Source: Candidatus Poribacteria bacterium
GTDB lineage: Bacteria; Poribacteria; WGA-4E; WGA-3G
Direction: 5' to 3'
Assembly: GCA_022827885.1 (NCBI GenBank)
Contig: JAJEIP010000141.1
Span: 1 to 35,096, forward strand
DNA length: 35,096 bases
Shown here: in pieces, positions 7,352 through 15,037 of the stretch
How positions within the stretch are numbered: position 1 is the stretch's first letter
Layout: each line of letters opens with the position of its first letter
Program-made: the position numbers and the translations under genes
Notes under the pieces: generated by a model
Seen by the model: the letters and a program-made list of their open reading frames with translations, nothing else
The model's database searches: none
Told to the model about the DNA's origin: nothing

Positions 7352-9178
7352 GTGCAGACGGTCCCTTTTGACGCAGGAAGCATACTATCGTGGAGCGAGT
7401 CGCAAGAGGCAACGGTGCATCGAGCAGAATTAACCCAGTTGGTGCGAAATGGGGAACGCGCATGGGTTTCACTGCCAGCTGCGCTGTTGGAAACGCGGTA
7501 CCAACTGAACGCTGTGGAGCAATCCTTCAGTGAAGTGGAAAGCGCGACAGCGATTCAGGCGAAACTTCATCAGGCGCATGTCCAGAATAGCACTGAATTT
7601 GCGCAGCATCACCTAATCGCGCAACCGCAAGCGGATGCACCCTGCTATAATATCAGCGAGTATGTCCAGCGATGCATAGCCGGTGATCTCCCGGTCGCGG
7701 AACGGCTCCGCGGACGGACGGTCATACATCTTTACCAAACGGCAGCCGCAACGGAAGACCTTCTCAACAGCAGCGGGGTTTCGGGGTTCGTGAAACGCTT
7801 GCTGGTCAATTATATAAAGACTTATGGCAAAAAGCACCTTATCGGTTTCACTTGTGAACTGCCGAAGTTTTTGTCCTTAGTCAGCGTTCTGGGAACCGGT
7901 ATGACCTCGATCCCGTGGAGTCCTACACTTTTAGAAACGGCTGAGGAGACGCTGGCAACGTATCTGCCCTTGGTTTTCTACGAAACATATAACTCTGCGG
8001 CGGTCAGGAACACATTTTGGAACGAATTGACGACGAGATTCGCAACCTGCTTTCTTAAAGGGGTGCGCGATTTCTGCCATCAGGAAAGACTACAGTTTGC
8101 TTTAAGTCTCCCCGCAAGTGCAAGGGCATTGGAGTTTGAGTTAGGGGCGCTGCTATCAGAGGTGGACTGCTCTATCCTAAACGCCACCGAAATAGATACA
8201 CCGAAGCGATTCGTTATTGCGAAATGGGTTTGTAGCGATACACAGCACGCCGGTATTTCACGGAAGGCATCCCAGAAAACGGACGGACGGACTGTGCTTG
8301 AAGACGCGAGTCTCGGTTTTAATCTGTGGATAAATAAAGATCAGACGACAGGCCCTGAATCCGTTACGCTAACGCAAAAATTGTCACGAGGTTATCCAAA
8401 GAGACCGCTCCTTATGGTCGCACCGACACAGAGTCTCTGGACGAAACCTGATGAGAAGCAGTGGAATGGGTTGACGAAAGCGTGGGGATGGTTGTGTCAG
8501 AGCGTATGGGAATTGGGTTACGATTTCAGGATTGTCTCGGAGCAGGAACTGGGTTCAGCAGAAATTGTGAGGACTGGCAGCACAGGAAAAGGGGGCAATC
8601 GGCGGGGTGGATTGAGTTTCCTGAAAGACCCAGCAGATAGCAAGCCGATTTATAACGTTATTCTGCTCCCGAGTTGTATTTCGCTGCAAGAAGAGACGGT
8701 TAAACGTCTGAGCGCATTCACAAAAGCGAAGGGGAGATTGATAGCAGATGAACCGATTCCGTATTTGCTAAATGGTCGAATCGGGCTCGAACCGTATCCA
8801 CTCGAACACCTTATCTACGGACGGCGGACGACGATTCTACGGGGTCCGCAAAACGAGAAACTCGAGAAACTCGAAAAAAGTCTCCGAAAATGGGTGAAGT
8901 GTCCCCTATCGGTATACCTGAAACCCGGCAATGAAGAGACGCATCTCGTTCAGGTACACCACCGGGCAACGGAAGGATTTGAGACATTTTATCTCTTCTA
9001 CAGAGGTGCTGAACCCATTGACGCTTTGATAGAGATACACCGTCAGGTATCCTATATTAAAGAATGGGATTTGTTTAAGGGAACGGAAGAGACTGTTGAT
9101 TTTTGGCACGCGAATGGAAGGACATACCTCAATAGCACGTTTACAGTTAAACAGGGACGGCTTTTTGTTGTATCTTAA
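7352..9178 (+). CDS. Divergent glycoside-hydrolase-like protein with a GATase-like domain
   Basis: A 608-residue protein with a GTG start, chosen because AGGAG lies 9 bases upstream and an in-frame stop occurs just before it. No signal peptide is evident. The region 'LIGFTCELP...TSIPWSP' near residues 163-190, followed by a helix rich in aromatics and 'FWNELTTRFATCFLKGVRDFCHQERL', resembles the catalytic part of large alpha-L-rhamnosidase/beta-galactosidase-like (beta/alpha)8 enzymes (TDEP...PWT). Only Glu169 is kept here, where the family usually has DE. Later, 'RPLLMVAPTQSLW' to 'YNVILLPSCISLQEETVKRLSAFTKAKGRLI' matches the class I glutamine-amidotransferase-like domain found in such enzymes. 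Family placement is by pattern only. It may be a divergent or inactive glycosidase. Confidence 0.5.
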   Translation: MQTVPFDAGSILSWSESQEATVHRAELTQLVRNGERAWVSLPAALLETRYQLNAVEQSFSEVESATAIQAKLHQAHVQNSTEFAQHHLIAQPQADAPCYNISEYVQRCIAGDLPVAERLRGRTVIHLYQTAAATEDLLNSSGVSGFVKRLLVNYIKTYGKKHLIGFTCELPKFLSLVSVLGTGMTSIPWSPTLLETAEETLATYLPLVFYETYNSAAVRNTFWNELTTRFATCFLKGVRDFCHQERLQFALSLPASARALEFELGALLSEVDCSILNATEIDTPKRFVIAKWVCSDTQHAGISRKASQKTDGRTVLEDASLGFNLWINKDQTTGPESVTLTQKLSRGYPKRPLLMVAPTQSLWTKPDEKQWNGLTKAWGWLCQSVWELGYDFRIVSEQELGSAEIVRTGSTGKGGNRRGGLSFLKDPADSKPIYNVILLPSCISLQEETVKRLSAFTKAKGRLIADEPIPYLLNGRIGLEPYPLEHLIYGRRTTILRGPQNEKLEKLEKSLRKWVKCPLSVYLKPGNEETHLVQVHHRATEGFETFYLFYRGAEPIDALIEIHRQVSYIKEWDLFKGTEETVDFWHANGRTYLNSTFTVKQGRLFVVS

Positions 9179-9218
9179 CCGTTTTCGCGCATCGGTTTTG
9201 CCTGCGTGTTTTTGCTTG

Positions 9219-9248
9219 GGTATTTCTGCGTATTGTTGTAGGTTACCA
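9219..9248 (+). repeat. Dispersed 30-bp intergenic repeat, copy A
   Basis: Thirty bases starting GGTATTTCTGCGTATTG match the reverse complement of 14889-14918 at 26 of 30 positions, and all four differences are transitions. It lies in the short gap before the thiamine-diphosphate enzyme gene, where it could form part of the 5' leader. Confidence 0.6.
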
Positions 9249-9276
9249 TTTAACTTTATGAACCAAAGGAGTTATT

Positions 9277-10836
9277 ATGACCGGTGGAGACCTTTTTGTC
9301 GAATGTTTGAAAGAACAGGGTATGAGTGTTATTTTCGGTTTGCCAGGCAACCATTTAGACACTGTTTATGAATCCTTATACAACAATCAGGACAGCATCG
9401 CTCACTATGTCACACGACACGAAGGTGGTGCTGCATTTATGGCGGATGGTTACGCTCGCGCAACAGGCGATGTTGGTGTCTGTATGACTGTCCCGGGTCC
9501 TGGTTCAAATAACGCCTCTATCGGTATCGGTGAAGCGAATACAGCGTCTTCACCGGTGCTTTGGATTACTGGACAGAACCCGTCCTATTTAGCACAACGG
9601 GATCCGAAGAAGAGTTTCCATGGATTGGATCAAAAAGCTGCCTTCAGCACGATGACAAAACACCTCGAAATTGTGCATCGGGTAGACCAGATTCCGGGTG
9701 CCATTAATCGGAGTTTCAGTGCGCTCCGTTCCGGTAGACCTGGACCTGTGCTGATTGAGTTGGCGAAAGATGCTTTGGATGCCGAAGCCGATTTTCCAAT
9801 CCCGCCATGGAACAACGGGATTCAGACGACCGCAAGTCCGCAAGATGTAGATGCGGCACTATCGTTGTTGAGTACTTCAGAACGTCCATTGATTGTTGCG
9901 GGCGGGGGTATTAATCATACACGTGCGACCGCAGAAATCCTTGAGTTCGCAGAACTGCTGGACGCGCCCATCGTGATGACAGGCTTTGGGAAAGGTTCAG
10001 TGCCTGAAGATTCGCCCTATTCGATCGGTGTTTTCCGAGATGGTGTTTCCCAAGTAGCGATGGAAGCCGCTGACCTCATCGTTGCTGTCGGTACTCGGTT
10101 TAACTACCGGGATACCGGCAACTGGAGCCTCAAGATTCCACAACCCTTGTTGCATATCGAAGCCGATCCAGAAGAAATTCACAAAGAATATCCCGCGACT
10201 GTCGGCATCGGTGCGAATCCGAAATTGGTTTTGCGTCAGTTAAACGCCGCACTACGCGACGAAAAACCGAAAGGCGGTTGGGGTGAAGGGCTACGCGAAT
10301 TACGGAGACGCTGGACAGCAATCGAACGTCCTCGGATTCTCCAGGAGATGCGAGACGTGATGCCCCGTGACGCAATCTTGTCGGTTGACGTTAATATTAC
10401 GGGGTATGGCGCGCTGCCACATTTCCCGTGTTATTATCCAGGGAGTTACATCTTCTCCGGCGTATCCGTCGCAATGGGAATCGGATTGACAGGTGCTATC
10501 GGGGCACAGGTTGCCTATCCAGAGCGGAAAGTCGTCGCATTGAGCGGAGACGGTGGATTCTTAATGACGTGCCCAGACCTCGCAACCGCGGTGCTGTATA
10601 ATCTACCGGTTGTCACACTTGTGATGAACGATGACCAGTATACCTCGATTGAACGCGGGCAGCTCCGCCGCTTCGGTAAACGGATCGGTGTTGAACTTAA
10701 CAACCCGGACTTCGTGCAGTTCGCAGAATCGTTCGGTGCGGTGGGGTTACGCGTTGAAGATCCAAATGATTTTAAGCCGACGTTTGAAAAGGCACTCGCT
10801 TTGGATAAACCGGTGCTCCTTGAAGTCGTCAAATAG
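9277..10836 (+). CDS. Thiamine-diphosphate-dependent enzyme of the acetolactate synthase type
   Basis: A 519-residue ThDP enzyme. The N-terminal PYR domain contains Glu49 in 'TRHEGGAAFMADGYARATG', the residue that activates the cofactor. The central domain (about 190-330) has 'RPLIVAGGGINHTRATAEI' and 'VMTGFGKGSVPEDSP', typical of acetolactate synthase-like proteins. The C-terminal PP domain binds diphosphate and magnesium through GDG (424-426) and Asn451 in 'VMNDDQYTSIERGQLRRFG'. It would decarboxylate a 2-oxo acid and ligate or release the aldehyde; whether it makes acetolactate or acts on oxalyl, benzoylformate or sulfopyruvate-type substrates cannot be told. At 519 residues it is shorter than typical IlvB, and no IlvN-like regulatory subunit is adjacent. 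AAGGAG lies 5 bases before the ATG. Confidence 0.85.
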   Translation: MTGGDLFVECLKEQGMSVIFGLPGNHLDTVYESLYNNQDSIAHYVTRHEGGAAFMADGYARATGDVGVCMTVPGPGSNNASIGIGEANTASSPVLWITGQNPSYLAQRDPKKSFHGLDQKAAFSTMTKHLEIVHRVDQIPGAINRSFSALRSGRPGPVLIELAKDALDAEADFPIPPWNNGIQTTASPQDVDAALSLLSTSERPLIVAGGGINHTRATAEILEFAELLDAPIVMTGFGKGSVPEDSPYSIGVFRDGVSQVAMEAADLIVAVGTRFNYRDTGNWSLKIPQPLLHIEADPEEIHKEYPATVGIGANPKLVLRQLNAALRDEKPKGGWGEGLRELRRRWTAIERPRILQEMRDVMPRDAILSVDVNITGYGALPHFPCYYPGSYIFSGVSVAMGIGLTGAIGAQVAYPERKVVALSGDGGFLMTCPDLATAVLYNLPVVTLVMNDDQYTSIERGQLRRFGKRIGVELNNPDFVQFAESFGAVGLRVEDPNDFKPTFEKALALDKPVLLEVVK

Positions 10837-10844
10837 TTGGTGGT

Positions 10845-10863
10845 GGGCGGGAAAACCCCGCCC
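10845..10863. repeat. GC-rich hairpin repeat ending in CCCCTACG
   Basis: GGGCGGG (10845-10851), loop AAAAC, CCCGCCC (10857-10863): a perfect 7-bp stem 9 bases after the stop codon of the ThDP enzyme. No T-tract follows, so it is not a standard terminator. The flank CCCCTACG at 10861-10868 recurs in reverse orientation at 14858-14865 beside a similar hairpin, so it is probably a dispersed element. Confidence 0.55.
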
Positions 10864-10972
10864 CTACGCGTTCGACATCTGTCGGACAGCAGACGTGACC
10901 GAAATACCACTGGTGGCGCAAACAACATCGGACAATGGAATAAAAAATACATAAATAATAAAGGAGTTTAAT

Positions 10973-12175
10973 ATGCCAAAAAAGATCGGTGTTCTGACGG
11001 GTGGCGGCGATACAAGTGCTCTTAACGCCACCCTTAAAGGCATTGCGTTAAAAGCCGAAGAACTCGGTTTTGAACTCGTCGGATTTATGGAGGGTTGGCG
11101 TGGTGTTTTGAAGGGTGGACGCTACTTTACGCTAACGCCTGATCTGATTAACGAAAACCGAGGCGGGACGCTTTTAAAGAGCTCACGCACAAACCTGATT
11201 AAAGATAATAAATTAGATGAAGCCGTCAGTAATCTGAAAAAACTGGACATTAGCGGATTGATTCCGATCGGTGGTGACGATACCTTGACGGTCGGGACCG
11301 CTCTATCCGACCAATTCACGACTACTTTCGTCACGAAAACCATTGATAACGATGTGGGTATCAATCCACCCGAAGGGGATGCCGTCGATTACTCTAAGAT
11401 GGTGAACTATTTCTGTCCCGGCTTCCCTTCATCTGCGAACAGCGTCATCAATTACGTCCAAGATCTGCGGACAACAACCTACTCCCACGATCGTGTGATT
11501 GTTGTTGAAGCGATGGGGAGAGATGCGGGGTGGTTGACCTTATCCGCCGCTTATGGACTCGCGGATCTTATCGTTGTTCCAGAAGTACCGTATCAACCGG
11601 ATAGATTGGCGGAAGCAATTCGTGAAAAACACGCAGCACAAGGGAACGTCATCGTCGTTGTATCTGAGGGGATCCGAAATGATGATGGGGAACTGATGAT
11701 TACTTCACAGGCGGAACTCGATGCTTTTGGGCATACGAAACCGGGGGGGTGTTCAGAAATTATCGTTGAGACGATGAAGAAACTCCTTCCCGAGATTTCG
11801 AGTTCTGCGTTCCGGGCGTTGATACTCGGTTATCTCCAACGGTGCGGTAGCCCGATACCATTGGACAGAGATATCGCTATGAAGGCAGGTGCTATGGCAG
11901 TGCAAGCACTTTCAGACGGGATGTTCAACGGTGTTGCGACGATTACTCGAACGGATGCCGGCATTGAACCGACCCTGTTGCCGTTAGATCAAGTGCTGAA
12001 GCGGGATGCATCGGGGCATGTGATTCGGAGAAGTCTGGATCTGCGGTTCTACGACGCGGAACGGTACCAGATATCTCCAGCGGGGGTAGGATATTTCCGC
12101 CCGTTTTTCGGGGACTTGCCACACTCAGAATTGTCATTGGATGATCGCCTGATTGAGATCGGGGAAATTGCATAA
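10973..12175 (+). CDS. 6-phosphofructokinase family, probably pyrophosphate-dependent
   Basis: A 400-residue phosphofructokinase-family enzyme that phosphorylates fructose 6-phosphate at C1. The N-terminus has 'IGVLTGGGDTSALNA' (phosphate loop, usually GGDxxGxN). The second motif is GGDDT at residues 100-104, with Asp103 where ATP-dependent enzymes have Gly. The catalytic motif is KTIDND at 122-127, with Lys122 where ATP enzymes have Gly. Asp and Lys at these two places are the classical marks of pyrophosphate-dependent PFK, in which Asp blocks ATP binding and Lys contacts PPi. Asp125 is the expected base. 'EAMGRDAGWLTL' is the usual substrate loop. AAGGAG lies 6 bases before the ATG, and a strong terminator follows at 12199-12230. 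Confidence 0.88.
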   Translation: MPKKIGVLTGGGDTSALNATLKGIALKAEELGFELVGFMEGWRGVLKGGRYFTLTPDLINENRGGTLLKSSRTNLIKDNKLDEAVSNLKKLDISGLIPIGGDDTLTVGTALSDQFTTTFVTKTIDNDVGINPPEGDAVDYSKMVNYFCPGFPSSANSVINYVQDLRTTTYSHDRVIVVEAMGRDAGWLTLSAAYGLADLIVVPEVPYQPDRLAEAIREKHAAQGNVIVVVSEGIRNDDGELMITSQAELDAFGHTKPGGCSEIIVETMKKLLPEISSSAFRALILGYLQRCGSPIPLDRDIAMKAGAMAVQALSDGMFNGVATITRTDAGIEPTLLPLDQVLKRDASGHVIRRSLDLRFYDAERYQISPAGVGYFRPFFGDLPHSELSLDDRLIEIGEIA

Positions 12176-12198
12176 GAATCAGAATTTTCAGTAAATGC

Positions 12199-12230
12199 AG
12201 GCGCGGTTTAAACCGCGCCTTTAATTTTTT
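12199..12230 (+). terminator. Rho-independent terminator after the phosphofructokinase gene
   Basis: Bases 12199-12220 form a perfect 22-bp palindrome (arms AGGCGCGGTTT/AAACCGCGCCT), followed by TTAATTTTTT. It lies 23 bases beyond the plus-strand stop and 23 bases beyond the end of the convergent binding-protein gene. The T-rich tail serves only the plus strand, but the hairpin may also act on minus-strand transcripts. Confidence 0.8.
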
Positions 12231-12243
12231 AATCCATTGACCG

Positions 12244-13416
12244 CTACGGGCCAATCACTTTACGCAGTTCTACCTGTCCGCCGCGAACCGTGTTAATCAC
12301 AACGCTTTTAACGGGATGCCGGTCGGCATTGTAATGAGATATGAACGTCGCCCCTTGGAAGTCGGTGATGCTTGACAACGCGTCGCGAACCACAGATGGG
12401 GTGAGGGTCTGTGCCGTTTCAATTGCGGATGCTAACAGGGACATGGCATCGTAGCCTGAGGCTGCCGCGCTATCTGGAGGCGTTGTAAACAGTGCTGTAT
12501 AAGCCTGGACGAAGTGTTCCGCACTCGGGAGTTCTGGACTAAAATCCGCTGTAAAGTAAGCCCCTTCCAATGGCGCGTTGTCAGTTAAGATGTTGAAAAG
12601 TTTTTCAGACTCATCCCAGCTCCCGGGCCCAAGGAAAGTCGCTTCAATGCCGATTTCTCTCGCTTGTGCCATTGCTAAGTGAATATCTGGAATAACGCCA
12701 ACAATATACAGCACATCGGGGGCTGCGGCTTTAATGTTTGTGAGTTGCGTATCAAAGGTTTTATCGCCAATTCCATAGACTTCGCTGGCAACGATTTCCC
12801 CGCCGAGTTTCTGAAAATTTTCTTCAAATGCTTGCGTCAGGCTCTCTGTGTAGGCACTCTCCGTTTGACGGAGGATCGCGGCAGTCGCCGCACTGAGTTC
12901 AGATGGATCGATTGCGAATTGTGCTATGATCGCGCCGTGGGCTGATGTCGGAGGGATCACAAGAAAGACAAAATCGCCCGCAGCGGTCACATGATCACCC
13001 GCGGAGCCGGGAATGATGGGACGCTGAAGGTGTTGAACGACGGGGCCAACCTGTATGGAATTGTTAGAGAATATGGGACCGAGAATCGCAACAACGTCCT
13101 TCTGCTCAATAAGTGTTTTTGCGATGCGGACGCTTTCTTCGGCATCCGGGACTGCACGTGCGCCTTGGTTGTCCATGACGATAAATTCAATTTGCTTTCC
13201 GAGAACGCCACCGCCCGTATTGATTTGGGTTCGCGCGAGTTCTGCACCTTGAGCGAAACCCGTGTAATATCCTGATGGCTGGATTACACCGATTTTAATA
13301 GCGGAGGTAGCGTCTGGAGTGGCGATGTCGATAGAAATTATCTGCTGCGTTCGTTCACATCCGGTAAAGGACGTGACTAAAATTGCGATTAAGACTATAA
13401 AAGTTTTGATTTTCAT
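12244..13416 (-). CDS. ABC transporter substrate-binding lipoprotein (branched-chain amino acid / LivJ type)
   Basis: A 390-residue type I periplasmic binding protein. The signal peptide 'MKIKTFIVLIAILVTSFTGC' ends in a lipobox with Cys20, so the mature protein is a lipoprotein. 'IKIGVIQPSGYYTGFAQGAELA' and 'GKQIEFIVMDNQGARAVPDAEESVRIAKTLIEQKDVVAILGPIFSN' are the classical start of Peripla_BP_6 proteins, followed by 'HGAIIAQFAI' and 'ASGYDAMSLLASAIETA' in the second lobe. Such proteins deliver amino acids, amides or urea to Liv-type permeases, none of which is encoded here, so it may be an orphan receptor or serve a transporter elsewhere. AAGGA lies 7 bases before the start. The gene follows the 2H phosphoesterase by 14 bases and may be co-transcribed. 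Confidence 0.9.
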   Translation of the reverse strand: MKIKTFIVLIAILVTSFTGCERTQQIISIDIATPDATSAIKIGVIQPSGYYTGFAQGAELARTQINTGGGVLGKQIEFIVMDNQGARAVPDAEESVRIAKTLIEQKDVVAILGPIFSNNSIQVGPVVQHLQRPIIPGSAGDHVTAAGDFVFLVIPPTSAHGAIIAQFAIDPSELSAATAAILRQTESAYTESLTQAFEENFQKLGGEIVASEVYGIGDKTFDTQLTNIKAAAPDVLYIVGVIPDIHLAMAQAREIGIEATFLGPGSWDESEKLFNILTDNAPLEGAYFTADFSPELPSAEHFVQAYTALFTTPPDSAAASGYDAMSLLASAIETAQTLTPSVVRDALSSITDFQGATFISHYNADRHPVKSVVINTVRGGQVELRKVIGP

Positions 13417-13430
13417 GATTGGTTCCTTGG

Positions 13431-13964
13431 TTAGAAGAAGAACTGTTCAGCAACTACAAACCGATCATCTGTTTCGGCGGAGCGATAGATGAGACTTATC
13501 GCTTCCATTTCACACTGGAGCGGTTGCCATTCGGTTTGGAGCCGCTCCTGTGCGGTGCGAAGGGATCGGTGAGAAAATTGTCCAACCGAGAGGTGTGGAT
13601 GGAAACCGCCAGCAAATCGCGTCGTGTCGTCATAGTCGGGAAGGTGACGCATGAGTATGCTGTGTAATTGCGCCGTTTCGTCTTCGGGTTCTGGGACGAG
13701 GAAAATGGTGCACGATTTACGGTGTCGAAAGGCATCAAAGCGAGCGAACTTAACAGAAAAGGGTGAAATCTGTTGTGCGGCTTTTACGAGCGCAGGGATA
13801 ACCGACTCGAAATCGTGACGTTCCGCAAACGGATAGAGCAGCGTTATGTGTGGCATCCATCGTTCAAAGTTTCGGTCGTGGATTCTGCGGATGGCTTGGA
13901 TAGGGGGCTGCACCGATTCCGGCGGAATGAGGACAACGGCTGTGGTATGAGTTTTGTTGGACAT
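13431..13964 (-). CDS. 2H phosphoesterase (2'-5' RNA ligase / cyclic phosphodiesterase family)
   Basis: A 177-residue protein with the two defining motifs of the 2H superfamily: His39-Ile-Thr41 in 'MPHITLLYPF' and His124-Leu-Ser126 in 'FHPHLSVGQF'. Each sits on a strand of a bilobal fold and the two histidines act on 2',3'-cyclic or 2'-5' phosphodiester bonds. Length and the 'HITLLYPF' motif fit the LigT/YjcG-like branch. Substrate is uncertain: RNA end processing is common for the family, but some members act on ADP-ribose cyclic phosphates. The ATG at 13964 lacks a clear Shine-Dalgarno sequence and lies 62 bases after the SDR gene on the same strand. Confidence 0.85.
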   Translation of the reverse strand: MSNKTHTTAVVLIPPESVQPPIQAIRRIHDRNFERWMPHITLLYPFAERHDFESVIPALVKAAQQISPFSVKFARFDAFRHRKSCTIFLVPEPEDETAQLHSILMRHLPDYDDTTRFAGGFHPHLSVGQFSHRSLRTAQERLQTEWQPLQCEMEAISLIYRSAETDDRFVVAEQFFF

Positions 13965-14026
13965 TTTTATAACTATGGATCCCGAAGTGCACTCCTATTG
14001 CAAGCCTCTATAGGAATAATTAAAAA

Positions 14027-14827
14027 TTAACCACCGACGGACATTCCCCAGCGTCCACCGTCTACATGTATCGTTTGTCCTGTGATGTAAGAGGCATCGT
14101 CGCTTAGGAGGAAAACGATGGAAGATGCAATTTCTTCCGGTCCACAGCGGCGTTTCATGATACAAGAATTGATCGGCGTCTCCTCCAATTCCTTCTTACG
14201 TGCGGCAGGATCCGGTGCCCTCCCGAAGTGCATCTCTGTAACAACCCAACCAGGGGCGACGGCGTTAACGCGAATACCGTAGTCGACGAATTCATACGCC
14301 ATTGTCTTCGTCAGAGAGACCAACGCGGATTTTATCGCATCGTAGACCCATCCCCCGGGTCTGCCAAGATAACCGCCCTCTGATGAGAGATTGACGATCG
14401 CCGCCCTTTCCTGTTTCAAAAGCGGTAACAGGTGCTGCGTGATGACGACCCAACCGCGAAGACCGATTGCGGTTTCGGGCTCCCAGTTTGGAATCCATCC
14501 ACCATCTTCAATTTTTCCACCTCTCGCGATAGCGGCGTTATTGACGAGGATATGAAGTGCGGAAAACTTTTCTGCGACTTCCTGCGCCGCAGCTTGAACA
14601 CTTTTATCATCGGCGAGATCGACCTCTACAAAAAGCGCCTTCCCACCTGCGTCTTGGATTTCAGAGACAGCCTGATTTGCCATATCGACGTTTTTATCGG
14701 CGATAATGACATGCGCGCCTTCAGCGGCAAGACGGTTCGCCGTTGCCCTGCCGATGCCGGAGGCCCCGCCAGTTATCAGAGCGACTTTATCTGTAAAACG
14801 GATTGTTCCCCATGGATTTGTTTGCAT
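14027..14827 (-). CDS. Short-chain dehydrogenase/reductase (SDR family)
   Basis: A 266-residue classical SDR oxidoreductase. The cofactor motif TGGASGIG is at residues 19-26, with Asp44 in 'VIIADKN' after strand beta-2 favouring NAD(H). NNAA follows near residue 96. The catalytic triad is the Ser of 'IVNLSSEGG' with Tyr162 and Lys166 (YDAIK). The C-terminus 'ASYITGQTIHVDGG' is typical. An unusual segment, 'IEDGGWIPNWEPETAIGLRGW', replaces the common 'D.V...NL.G' helix. Substrate is unknown. AAGGA lies 11 bases before the ATG. A second SDR gene lies 210 bases upstream on the same strand, the two separated by repeat elements. Confidence 0.9.
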   Translation of the reverse strand: MQTNPWGTIRFTDKVALITGGASGIGRATANRLAAEGAHVIIADKNVDMANQAVSEIQDAGGKALFVEVDLADDKSVQAAAQEVAEKFSALHILVNNAAIARGGKIEDGGWIPNWEPETAIGLRGWVVITQHLLPLLKQERAAIVNLSSEGGYLGRPGGWVYDAIKSALVSLTKTMAYEFVDYGIRVNAVAPGWVVTEMHFGRAPDPAARKKELEETPINSCIMKRRCGPEEIASSIVFLLSDDASYITGQTIHVDGGRWGMSVGG

Positions 14828-14857
14828 AATGTTGTGAGTCCTTAGTGGTTAGAAGAA

Positions 14858-14886
14858 CGTAGGGGTAAGTCTTGTGCCTACCCGCA
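14858..14886. repeat. Hairpin repeat ending in CCCCTACG, second copy (reverse orientation)
   Basis: On the plus strand CGTAGGGG (14858-14865) begins an imperfect hairpin in which GGGTA pairs with TACCC (14879-14883). Read on the minus strand it ends CTTACCCCTACGTTC, matching the CCGCCCCTACGCGTTC flank of the hairpin at 10845-10871. The arms differ in sequence but pair with each other, as expected for a dispersed palindromic element under structural constraint. Confidence 0.4.
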
Positions 14887-14888
14887 AT

Positions 14889-14918
14889 TAGTAGCCTGCA
14901 ACAATACGTAGAAATACC
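14889..14918 (-). repeat. Dispersed 30-bp intergenic repeat, copy B
   Basis: The reverse complement of this stretch begins GGTATTTCTACGTATTG and matches 9219-9248 at 26 of 30 bases. It abuts the inverted repeat at 14919-14946, and both lie in the gap between the two SDR genes. Confidence 0.6.
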
Positions 14919-14946
14919 GGATTTAGTCTGCGGAGAGACTAAATCC
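14919..14946. repeat. Perfect 10-bp inverted repeat between the SDR genes
   Basis: GGATTTAGTC (14919-14928), 8-base loop TGCGGAGA, GACTAAATCC (14937-14946). No T-tract follows on either strand. It directly joins dispersed repeat copy B, so the two may be one mobile or palindromic unit. Copy A at 9219 lacks this hairpin. Confidence 0.65.
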
Positions 14947-15037
14947 ATTCCTTGTATTACATTGCCAAAACACGCAGGTGGCTCGTCAGAAAGACACTTC
15001 AAAGATGAAACCCGCGTCATTCTTCCGCAAGGTAAAA

